From Bradyrhizobium cajani (lineage in GTDB: Bacteria > Pseudomonadota > Alphaproteobacteria > Rhizobiales > Xanthobacteraceae), in the NCBI RefSeq assembly GCF_009759665.1, contig NZ_WQNE01000020.1:1-64000 (forward strand): 64,000 bases of DNA. Reading direction: 5' to 3'. Positions 17,125-24,298 of this stretch are shown in pieces (positions within the stretch are counted from its first letter, which is position 1; each line of letters starts with the position of its first letter). The notes under the pieces were generated by a model. It ran no database searches, was not told the DNA's origin, and was given only the letters and a program-made list of their open reading frames with translations. The translations under genes and the position numbers were made by a program.

Positions 17125-18033
17125 TCAGGCGTCCGTCCTGTTTCGCCAGGGGAAGAGGTTTGCGGGGAAGTCGGCGGCCGGCTTGCGCGGACGATGCGGC
17201 GGAGGCGGCACGGGCCGCGCGTCGGGATCGGACACGATCGCCTTGCGATAGAGATGCCAGGTGGCATGGCCGAGCAGGGGGATCACCACGGCGAGGCCGA
17301 GGAACGCCGGGATCGTGCCCAGCGCCAGCAGCACCGCCACGATTAGGCCCCAGGCCGCCATCGGCACGGGGTTCTTGGCGACGACGCGCAGCGAGGTGAC
17401 CATCGCCTCGAAGGCACCGGCATGACGGTCCAGCATCAGCGGGAACGACACGGCACTGATGCAGAGCGCGGCGAGCGCGAACAGGAAGCCGGTACCGCAG
17501 CCGACCACGATCAGCCACCAGCCTTGCTGGGTCGTCAGCACGCGCGTCACGAAGTCCGAGATTCCGGTCACGCCCTCATAGCCGAAGGCCGCGACATAGA
17601 TCGCCTGCGCGGTCGCTACCCAGGTGACGAACAGGGCGAGCAGCAGGGTGCCGAGGCCGAGCATGGCGCCGAACGAGGGCGAGCGCAGCACCTCCATGGC
17701 ATCCCAGGCGCTGGCCTCCTCATGGCGTTCGCGGCGGCTGCTGAGCTCGTAGAGACCGAGCGCCGCGAAGGGGCCGATCAGGGCGAAGCCCGCGGCCAGC
17801 GGAAACAGCAGCGGCAGCACCGAATAGCCCATCACCACGCGGGCGAGCACGAGGCCCAGCACCGGATAGATCACGCAAAGGATGATGGCGTGGCTCGGAA
17901 CGGCCTTGAAATCCTCCCAGCCGCGCTTCAGCGCATCGTGGAGGTCGGACAGCTGGATGGTTCGGATCACCGGTCCAGCCGCTTCCGCAGGCTGGGCCAT
18001 CGTGGGGACATTGCCCGGGTAGAGTGTGGCCAT
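17125..18033 (-). CDS. DUF2189 multi-span membrane protein
   Basis: A 302-residue inner-membrane protein with about six helices between residues 55 and 265 in three pairs, a soluble N-terminus and a Pro-rich C-terminal tail (PVPPPPHRPRKP). The block SDLHDALKRGWEDFKAVPSH and the helical ESSRR-type loop fit DUF2189. The start at 18033 has the ribosome site AGGGAG; the frame upstream is open but unsupported. Function unknown; no operon partners are evident. Confidence 0.8.
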   Translation of the reverse strand: MATLYPGNVPTMAQPAEAAGPVIRTIQLSDLHDALKRGWEDFKAVPSHAIILCVIYPVLGLVLARVVMGYSVLPLLFPLAAGFALIGPFAALGLYELSSRRERHEEASAWDAMEVLRSPSFGAMLGLGTLLLALFVTWVATAQAIYVAAFGYEGVTGISDFVTRVLTTQQGWWLIVVGCGTGFLFALAALCISAVSFPLMLDRHAGAFEAMVTSLRVVAKNPVPMAAWGLIVAVLLALGTIPAFLGLAVVIPLLGHATWHLYRKAIVSDPDARPVPPPPHRPRKPAADFPANLFPWRNRTDA

Positions 18034-18365
18034 GGTCGCTAGCTCCCTTGCCATGCGGCCGCATCCGGCGCCGGCAACGGCGCAAGCGGCCGCTTTTCTT
18101 GGATGATCGCGATTCCGACCAGACGCGAATTCCGGATGGCATCGCGAGCTGAACCGGAAGCGTACTCCCAATTCCGAGTCCTGTCGCTCACGCCTGGGTG
18201 AGATTCGATGCCGCGATGCAACCTCAACCATGTCATTCGGTCGTCATTTCGCCGCAGATAAGCTGATGCTGTGTTGGTTCGCAGAACATCGCGGGCGCAA
18301 TGCAGGAACTTGGTCTATAAGTGCCACTCAAGGCCCTTCCAACGGGTCCTTTTCGGGGAGCAGAC

Positions 18366-18767
18366 ATGAGCATTTTCGGGAAAATCATGGGCGCGATCTT
18401 CGGCAGCCATCCGGCTTCCGCCGCGCCCGCAGGCGGCGCACCGTCGAGCGGCGCGCCCGCAGGGGCCGCACCGGGCGGATCGGCGCCTGCTGCCGCGCCC
18501 GCATCGACAGTGGATGTCGCCGCAATCGTCGACAAGGCGGCGGCGGCCCACAAGGGCGAGAAGCTCGAGTGGCGCACCTCGATCGTCGACCTCATGAAGG
18601 CGCTCGACATCGACTCCAGCCTTGCCGCGCGCAAGGATCTCGCCAAGGAGCTCGGTTACAGCGGCGACATGAACGACTCGGCCAGCATGAACGTCTGGCT
18701 GCACAAGCAGGTGATGTCCAAGCTCGCCGCCAATGGCGGCAAGCTGCCGCCGGAGATCAAGCACTGA
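18366..18767 (+). CDS. DUF3597 domain protein
   Basis: A 133-residue protein: a short N-terminal segment (SIFGKIMGAIFGS), an Ala/Pro/Gly-rich linker (residues 16-48) and a compact helical domain (VAAIVDKAAAAHKGEKLEW ... ARKDLAKELGYSGD ... NVWLHKQVM) that matches DUF3597. The start ATG is preceded by GGGGAG. Function unknown. A strong bidirectional terminator follows 20 bases after the stop. Confidence 0.82.
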   Translation: MSIFGKIMGAIFGSHPASAAPAGGAPSSGAPAGAAPGGSAPAAAPASTVDVAAIVDKAAAAHKGEKLEWRTSIVDLMKALDIDSSLAARKDLAKELGYSGDMNDSASMNVWLHKQVMSKLAANGGKLPPEIKH

Positions 18768-18786
18768 CCGACCGCGGTGGTGCCGC

Positions 18787-18814
18787 AAGGGCCCGCGACC
18801 TCGCGGGCCCTTTT
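18787..18814. terminator. Bidirectional intrinsic terminator
   Basis: A 12-base perfect stem (AAGGGCCCGCGA / TCGCGGGCCCTT) with a 2-base loop and a T-tract on the plus strand. It lies between the convergent DUF3597 gene and the first YjdJ-type gene and can serve both. Confidence 0.88.
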
Positions 18815-18818
18815 GCGT

Positions 18819-19094
18819 TCAGGCGACCAGATCCGCATCCTCCGGATGCTTGTCGAGATAGTCGACGACGAAGCCGCAGCCGGCGATTACCTTTCGGCCG
18901 GCGCGGCGGATCAATTCCAGCGCGCCTTTGACCAGTTCGGACGCAATGCCGCGGCCGCGGAGCGCGCGCGGCGTCTCGGTGTGGGTGATGATCACCGCCG
19001 AAGGCGTCAGCCGGTAATTGGCGAAGGCGATTTCGCTGCCGACGTCGAGCTCGAAGCGGCTCCTGTCCCTGTTGTCACGTACCGATGCCGCCAT
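18819..19094 (-). CDS. YjdJ-type GNAT N-acetyltransferase
   Basis: A 91-residue single-domain GNAT of the short YjdJ class. The acetyl-CoA loop reads RALRGRGIASELVKGAL and the C-terminal KHPEDADLV end is diagnostic. The start at 19094 is set by GGAAGGA. A paralogue of the same length lies about 760 bases away (19857-20132), with the SPW membrane protein between. Substrate unknown. Confidence 0.88.
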   Translation of the reverse strand: MAASVRDNRDRSRFELDVGSEIAFANYRLTPSAVIITHTETPRALRGRGIASELVKGALELIRRAGRKVIAGCGFVVDYLDKHPEDADLVA

Positions 19095-19410
19095 GCCAGA
19101 TCCTTCCGAAGTGCCGATTGTTCGGTGATTTAGGAGCCTGATCCCACCCTTGCCAAGGTGAGTCCAAGGCAGATCGCTGCAGAGGAGATCTGCAGCGTGC
19201 GCGCCCGTGGCCGCAGTGCGGTATGGGAAGTCCTTCTCCTCAGCCAATACGAGGCAGCCCAAATAATCCCCGACGTTGCTCTTGCAAGTTCCATAGCGGC
19301 TCCCACGTCCTTCAGAGGACATACGCCCGAGTGCGGCCGGCAGGGTCGCTAGACATTCGGAGTGTCATGAAGCCAGCCGCAGACGTATGCCTCTCTTGCA
19401 GGAGGGTACG
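19095..19410. promoter_or_regulatory. 316-base divergent promoter region with inverted repeat
   Basis: This gap separates the minus-strand acetyltransferase from the plus-strand SPW gene and should hold both promoters. It contains an 8-base inverted repeat with a 7-base spacer, CGCTGCAG/CTGCAGCG at 19175-19197, which could be a regulator site. No gene is supported. Confidence 0.5.
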
Positions 19411-19806
19411 ATGTCGGACTTTGGTTTCTTGAAGACTCATCGCACATGGGAAGACTGGTGCGGGATGCTGCTCGGTGCGCTGATCGTGGCTTCGCCGTGG
19501 TTTCCCATCCAGGATCAGGCACTCAGCGGAAACCAGACGGTGATCCTGAATACGGTCGCAGTCGGTCTGGTCGTGTTTGGTATCAGCCAGCTCGAATATG
19601 TCGCCTTGCAGCGCTGGCAGGAGGTGACGACGATCCTGGTCGGACTGTGGCTCATCGCCTCGCCTTACGTCCTCGGCTATTCCAGTGACGGTTTTCTCCG
19701 CATCTACCACACGAGCCTCGGCGCGGTGGTGGTGCTGCTCGGCGTGCTCCAGCTGTGGCAGGACTGGGATCTGAATGACCAGGACATGCTCAAGCACGGA
19801 CAATAG
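19411..19806 (+). CDS. SPW-repeat membrane protein
   Basis: A 131-residue protein with four predicted membrane helices in two pairs; each pair carries the SPW signature (VASPWF at about residue 28 and IASPYV at about 85). It begins MSDFGFLKTHRTWEDW, typical of the family, and the start follows a strong GGAGGG site. Function unknown; it is flanked by two acetyltransferase genes on the opposite strand. Confidence 0.85.
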   Translation: MSDFGFLKTHRTWEDWCGMLLGALIVASPWFPIQDQALSGNQTVILNTVAVGLVVFGISQLEYVALQRWQEVTTILVGLWLIASPYVLGYSSDGFLRIYHTSLGAVVVLLGVLQLWQDWDLNDQDMLKHGQ

Positions 19807-19856
19807 GCCGTAGGTATCGGCAGGCCCGCCAGCCACGGCAGTGTGGGTCTGTACCC

Positions 19857-20132
19857 CTATCTCGTCACGAGGTCTGCATAGTCCGGGTGCTTCTCGATCC
19901 ATGCCTTCACGAACGGGCATTGCGGGATCAGCTTCAATCCGTCAGCGCGGACCTGGTCGAGCGCGCCTTGCACCAGCTTCGAGCCGACACCTTTGCCACC
20001 GAGCTCCTTCGGCACGTCCGTATGCTCGAAGGTGATCACGTTGCCGTCGAGCTTGTAATGTTCGCTCGCAACATGACCCTCCACCGCGAGTTCATAGCGG
20101 TGATGGGCCTTGTTGTTGATGACGCCGCTCAT
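19857..20132 (-). CDS. YjdJ-type GNAT N-acetyltransferase (second copy)
   Basis: A 91-residue paralogue of the gene at 18819-19094. The acetyl-CoA loop is KELGGKGVGSKLVQGAL and it ends KHPDYADLV, as in YjdJ. The start at 20132 has the ribosome site GGAGG. It follows the Tat-like secreted protein gene by 11 bases, so the two are probably one transcript. Confidence 0.88.
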   Translation of the reverse strand: MSGVINNKAHHRYELAVEGHVASEHYKLDGNVITFEHTDVPKELGGKGVGSKLVQGALDQVRADGLKLIPQCPFVKAWIEKHPDYADLVTR

Positions 20133-20143
20133 GTCGCCTCCGG

Positions 20144-20659
20144 TCAGCTCTTCAGCGAGTCCGTCAACATCTTGCGGATCGACCAGGCTTCGCCGTCGGA
20201 CGAGCCCTCGATGTCGTCGATCCTCCAGCTGCCAGCCTCGCGCACGAAGTCGTAACGAACGGTCTGGTCGGAGGGTTTCCGATCATTGCGGTGGCCGGTG
20301 ATGGTCACCGCGACCGTCGCCTTGTCGGCCTCCATCTTCTCAACGTCAACCTTGAACGATTTCACGTCCGGTTCCTGCGAATTGGTGACGGGATCGAAAT
20401 CGACCGGCCCGACGTCGCCCTTCGGCGTATGTGCATCCGCTTTGGCCCATAGCGCGACCAGCGCCTTGGAGAGGTATTTTGCTTTTGCCGCCTTGTTCTC
20501 GATGACGAAGGCGGCACCGCCATCGCCTTTGCCCTTGGCCGCGCGTGTGTAGATGGCGGAGAGGATCGCGACGGGATCGCTGGGGGCAGGCATTACGGCG
20601 AATGCCGGGGAGGCGGTGGCAAGCAGAGAGGCGGCGACAAAGGTCCGACGGGTGAGCAT
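20144..20659 (-). CDS. Exported protein with twin-arginine-like signal (DUF3828-like)
   Basis: A 171-residue protein. The N-terminus LTRRTFVAASLLATASPAFA has a twin-arginine-like RR-x-F motif and a cut after AFA. The mature part has an N-terminal helix (PVAILSAIYTRAAKG) and a beta-rich half ending YDFVREAGSWRIDDIEG, the pattern of DUF3828/nuclear-transport-factor-2-like periplasmic proteins. Function unknown. It is upstream of the second acetyltransferase in a likely two-gene operon. Confidence 0.72.
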   Translation of the reverse strand: MLTRRTFVAASLLATASPAFAVMPAPSDPVAILSAIYTRAAKGKGDGGAAFVIENKAAKAKYLSKALVALWAKADAHTPKGDVGPVDFDPVTNSQEPDVKSFKVDVEKMEADKATVAVTITGHRNDRKPSDQTVRYDFVREAGSWRIDDIEGSSDGEAWSIRKMLTDSLKS

Positions 20660-20749
20660 GGAATGTCCCTGAGATGATGGCGCGCGACCGCAGGCCGGAG
20701 CGGCTGGCATCAGCGCGTATCTCTGTAGACCGATGGAGTGCGGTTCGGT

Positions 20750-21109
20750 TCAATCGGTCGCTTTGGCGAGCCTGGAATCCTCGGGCTGCGGCTGCGGGCG
20801 GAGGCAGCCCTGGCAGATGACGAGGGAGCGGTTGACCTTGGCGTCCTGCTCGGCCTCGATGCCGTCCTGCGCCCGCCACCATTCCTTCGAATAGGGCTGA
20901 AGCCCGGCTTGCGATCTGTTGCGCTCGGATCGGGCCACGGTCCGCGCAGGCTCTGAGGCAGACCGCGGCTGATTGGGATCCTCACCGGCGCCGTCCCAGG
21001 CATAGCGCGCGGGCTTGAAGGCGGGATCGGAGGCGAGGTGGGCCTGTGGGGCCACGGCACATCCGGCGAGCGCCAGCGACAACAGGAGGAGGGCGGGCGC
21101 TTTGACCAT
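20750..21109 (-). CDS. Small hypothetical lipoprotein
   Basis: A 119-residue protein with a textbook lipobox (LLLLSLALAGC, Cys17). The mature part is Pro/Arg/Glu-rich and poorly ordered except for LQPYSKEWWRAQDGIE and a CQGC pair (ICQGCLRPQPQ) near the C-terminus. The start is the ATG at 21109; the frame is open to 21205. No family recognised. It is divergent from the secreted protein at 21204. Confidence 0.68.
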   Translation of the reverse strand: MVKAPALLLLSLALAGCAVAPQAHLASDPAFKPARYAWDGAGEDPNQPRSASEPARTVARSERNRSQAGLQPYSKEWWRAQDGIEAEQDAKVNRSLVICQGCLRPQPQPEDSRLAKATD

Positions 21110-21203
21110 GATGCGGCACTCTGTACGCGAGAACTGCGTGAGGTTGCGCCGATCATGTTTAAGATTTCCTGAACGGTTGCGGCTGCGTCGGCGACAAACG
21201 CGC

Positions 21204-21701
21204 ATGCGCTATCTGATCCTGCTGCTCGCTCTGTTCGCCACCACCGCACGCGCCGGCGATGCGAAGCCATTCAATCCCTCCGATTATCCGCCCGGTGTGC
21301 AGACGGCGCTGCGTTACGCCAATGAGGAATGCGAGAGCCAGGATGGAGGCCCCGTGACCTTCGCCACGGATACGGTGCGCAAGGTCGACCTGACCGGCGA
21401 CGGCCGCGACGACTACATCGTCGATTTCCGCGACACCAAATGCGGGGAGCGCGAGTCGACCTATTGCGGAACCGGCGGCTGCGTCATGAACATCCTGGTG
21501 ACGCTGCCGGATGGCAGCGTGCGCCCCGTGTTCGACGGCTATGTCCACGGCTACAAGATCATGGCGCCGCCGACGAAGCGCGGAGCCGCGCGCACCATCC
21601 GTTTCGATCTGCATGGCAGCTATTGCGGCGGCTTCGGTGCGCAGGCCTGCTTCAAGCAGAAGGCGATCACGGCGACGCCGTTCGCGTTCAAGCAGCCGTA
21701 G
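21204..21701 (+). CDS. Hypothetical secreted cysteine-containing protein
   Basis: A 165-residue exported protein with a signal peptide (YLILLLALFATTARA) and six cysteines in the mature part (ECES, TKCGE, TYCGTGGC, YCGGFGAQAC), suggesting disulfides. An EF-hand-like VDLTGDGRDDYIVDF segment could bind calcium or belong to an FG-GAP-like strand repeat. The start is ATG at 21204. No named family is recognised. Confidence 0.72.
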   Translation: MRYLILLLALFATTARAGDAKPFNPSDYPPGVQTALRYANEECESQDGGPVTFATDTVRKVDLTGDGRDDYIVDFRDTKCGERESTYCGTGGCVMNILVTLPDGSVRPVFDGYVHGYKIMAPPTKRGAARTIRFDLHGSYCGGFGAQACFKQKAITATPFAFKQP

Positions 21702-21806
21702 GGCAGGTGCGCGGCCGCTGCCCTTGCAGGGGCGTCGGCGATGGCGATAAATGGGCCGCAATGAGCGGGCAGCTGACGTGCCGTCCGCCTTCGAAGAGGA
21801 AGCCCG

Positions 21807-23414
21807 ATGCAGCCCCTGCGCATGTCCCGCCGTGTCATGAATCTCGCCTACATGCTGACCCAGAATGCGCGGCGGCATGGATCTCGCGCCGGCTTCGTCT
21901 GGGGGGACAAATCCTGGACCTGGCGGGAGATCGATGCGCAGGTTTCGGCGCTGGCGGCGGCGCTTGCCGCGCGCGGCATCGCCAAGGGTGACCGCATCCT
22001 CGTCCATTCCAAGAATGGCGACGAGATGTTCGTCTCGATGTTCGCAGCGTTCCGGCTCGGCGCGGTCTGGGTGCCGACCAATTTCCGCCTGATGCCGGAC
22101 GAGGTCACCTATCTCGCGCAGGCCTCGGGGGCGAAGGGCTTCCTGTGCCATGTCGATTTCCCCGAACACGCCGCGGCGGTGAAGGGCGGCGCGCTGGAAT
22201 TCACCTGGAGCGTCGATGGCAAGGCCGCGTTCGGCGAGCGCTCGGTGGCCGACGCCATCGCCTCGCAGGCGGGCGCTGCCGTGGAGAATGTCGCAGTCGA
22301 GCATGACGATCCCTGCTGGTTCTTCTTCACCTCGGGCACCACCGGCCGCTCCAAGGCCGCCGTGCTCACCCACGGCCAGATGGGATTTGTCATCACCAAT
22401 CATCTCGCTGACCTCACGCCCGGCACGACGGAGCAGGACGCCTCGCTGGTGGTGGCGCCGCTGTCGCATGGCGCCGGCGTGCACCAGCTGATGCAGACGG
22501 CGCGCGGGGCGCGCACCGTGCTGCTGCCGACCGAAAAGTTCGACATCAACGAGGCGTTCCGCCTGATCGAGGCGCATCGCGTCAGCAATCTCTTCACGGT
22601 GCCGACCATCCTGAAGATGATGGTCGAGCATCCCGCTGCCGACAAATACGATCACTCGTCGCTCCGCCAGGTGATCTATGCCGGCGCACCGATGTATCGC
22701 GAGGACCAGAAGGCCGCGCTGAACAAGCTCGGCAAGGTCATCGTGCAGTATTTTGGCCTCGGCGAGGTCACAGGCAACATCACCGTGCTGCCGGCGGCGC
22801 TGCACGATCCCGAGGACGGCCCCCACGCGAAGATCGGCACCTGTGGCTTCGAGCGCACGGGCATGCAGGTCTCGATCCAGGACGACGAGGGCCGCGAGCT
22901 CAAGGCCAACCAGAGCGGCGAGATCTGCGTGATCGGCCCCGCGGTGTTCGCCGGCTACTACGACAACCCCGAAGCCAATGCGAAGGCGTTCCGCAACGGC
23001 TGGTTCCGCACCGGCGATCTCGGCCACATGGACGAGGAGGGCTTCGTCTACATCACCGGACGCGCCTCCGACATGTACATCTCCGGTGGCTCCAACATCT
23101 ATCCGCGCGAGATCGAGGAGAAGATCCTGACCCATCCCGCGATCGGCGAGGTCGCCGTGCTCGGCGTGCCCGATGCGACCTGGGGCGAGGTCGGCATCGC
23201 CGTCTGCGTCGCGCGCGAAGGCGAGAAGCCCGTGAGCGAAGCGGAGATGGTGGCGTTCCTGTCGCCGAAGGTGCCGCGCTACAAGATGCCGAAGCGGTTC
23301 TTCTTCTGGGAGGCGCTGCCGAAATCCGGCTATGGCAAGATTCCGAAGCGCATGGTCCGCGACGAGCTCGAGGCGCGCGGGCTGCTCGATCTCGACAAGA
23401 CGAAGGCGGGCTGA
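21807..23414 (+). CDS. Acyl-CoA synthetase (AMP-dependent, ANL superfamily)
   Basis: A 535-residue enzyme that activates a carboxylic acid to its CoA thioester via an acyl-adenylate. The ATP-binding P-loop is FFTSGTTGRSKAAVLTH at about residue 172, the central motif is VQYFGLGEVTGN, the hinge region is GWFRTGDLGHMDEEGFVYITGR and the catalytic lysine is in KSGYGKIPKRM near the C-terminus. The start has GAGGAAG upstream. The chain length or aromatic nature of the substrate is not evident. It is followed 9 bases later by a PPC-domain gene. Confidence 0.92.
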   Translation: MQPLRMSRRVMNLAYMLTQNARRHGSRAGFVWGDKSWTWREIDAQVSALAAALAARGIAKGDRILVHSKNGDEMFVSMFAAFRLGAVWVPTNFRLMPDEVTYLAQASGAKGFLCHVDFPEHAAAVKGGALEFTWSVDGKAAFGERSVADAIASQAGAAVENVAVEHDDPCWFFFTSGTTGRSKAAVLTHGQMGFVITNHLADLTPGTTEQDASLVVAPLSHGAGVHQLMQTARGARTVLLPTEKFDINEAFRLIEAHRVSNLFTVPTILKMMVEHPAADKYDHSSLRQVIYAGAPMYREDQKAALNKLGKVIVQYFGLGEVTGNITVLPAALHDPEDGPHAKIGTCGFERTGMQVSIQDDEGRELKANQSGEICVIGPAVFAGYYDNPEANAKAFRNGWFRTGDLGHMDEEGFVYITGRASDMYISGGSNIYPREIEEKILTHPAIGEVAVLGVPDATWGEVGIAVCVAREGEKPVSEAEMVAFLSPKVPRYKMPKRFFFWEALPKSGYGKIPKRMVRDELEARGLLDLDKTKAG

Positions 23415-23423
23415 GCGTAGGCG

Positions 23424-24284
23424 ATGCGGAATATCAAGCAGCCGGGCGTACCGCCTCCCGAACGCATCCAATGGGTGGAGGCGAGGGGACGCGCGTTCTC
23501 GTTCACCGTGCAAGCAGGACTGCCGCTGCTGGAAGCTGCGCGCCGCGGCTTTGCGGCGGGAGGATTTGCCGGCGGCGTGCTCAACTTCAGGCACGGCGCG
23601 CTCGGGCCGTTCGCCTATGTCATGCCGGCGTTGTCGAAGACCGGCGAGAATGCCGCGTTCTACAGCGACACGTACCGCCCCGGCGGCGTGACGCGGACCA
23701 AGCTCGGCACCATGACACTTGGCCTGCGCGACAATGCGCCGTTCTTTCATTGCCACGGGCTGTGGACGGAGGCGGACGGCAAGACCAGCGGCGGCCACAT
23801 GCTGCCGGACGAGACTGTGGTCGCCGAGCCGTTCGCGGTCCAAGCCTTCGGCATCGATGGTGCGATGTTCACCGCCGAGCCCGATCCCGAGACCAACTTC
23901 AAGCTGTTCGGGCCGGTGGCGGCTACGAGCACCGGCGCGCGGGCGACCAGCCGGGCCTTCGCGCTGCGGCTGCGGCCGAACCAGGACTTTGCCGGCTGCC
24001 TTGAAGCGTTCTGCCGCGCGCATGGAATTGCCCGCGCGAAGATCCATGGCGGCGTCGGCTCGACCATCGGCGCGCGATTCACCCATGGCGGCGAGACCGA
24101 GCCGTTTGCCACCGAGCTGGCGATAACGGCCGGTGCGATCGCGCCTGGTCCTTCCGGTGCGCTGGAAGCCGCGCTCGATGCTGCCCTGATCGACTACACC
24201 GGCGGAATGGCTGATGGTCGTCTGATCCGTGGCGACAATCCCGTGCTGATGACCATGGAACTGGTGCTCGAAGTGTTGGACTAG
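23424..24284 (+). CDS. Protein with two PPC (DUF296) domains
   Basis: A 286-residue protein built of two copies of the PPC/DUF296 fold. Domain 1 (about 20-165) has the HCHGLWTEADGKTSGGHML metal-site-like block; domain 2 (about 175-285) begins FALRLRPNQDFAGCLEAFC and has IHGGVGSTIGA. The second copy lacks the His pair. Single-domain prokaryotic PPC proteins are known but of unknown function; plant relatives bind AT-rich DNA. The 9-base gap after the acyl-CoA synthetase points to one operon. Confidence 0.75.
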   Translation: MRNIKQPGVPPPERIQWVEARGRAFSFTVQAGLPLLEAARRGFAAGGFAGGVLNFRHGALGPFAYVMPALSKTGENAAFYSDTYRPGGVTRTKLGTMTLGLRDNAPFFHCHGLWTEADGKTSGGHMLPDETVVAEPFAVQAFGIDGAMFTAEPDPETNFKLFGPVAATSTGARATSRAFALRLRPNQDFAGCLEAFCRAHGIARAKIHGGVGSTIGARFTHGGETEPFATELAITAGAIAPGPSGALEAALDAALIDYTGGMADGRLIRGDNPVLMTMELVLEVLD

Positions 24285-24298
24285 TATCGGAGCGATCG

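Noticed and set aside
21159..24086. A 975-codon open frame on the minus strand
   Set aside because: It lies opposite the acyl-CoA synthetase and PPC genes, which have clear motifs. Long antisense frames are normal in GC-rich DNA. The encoded residues show no domain.
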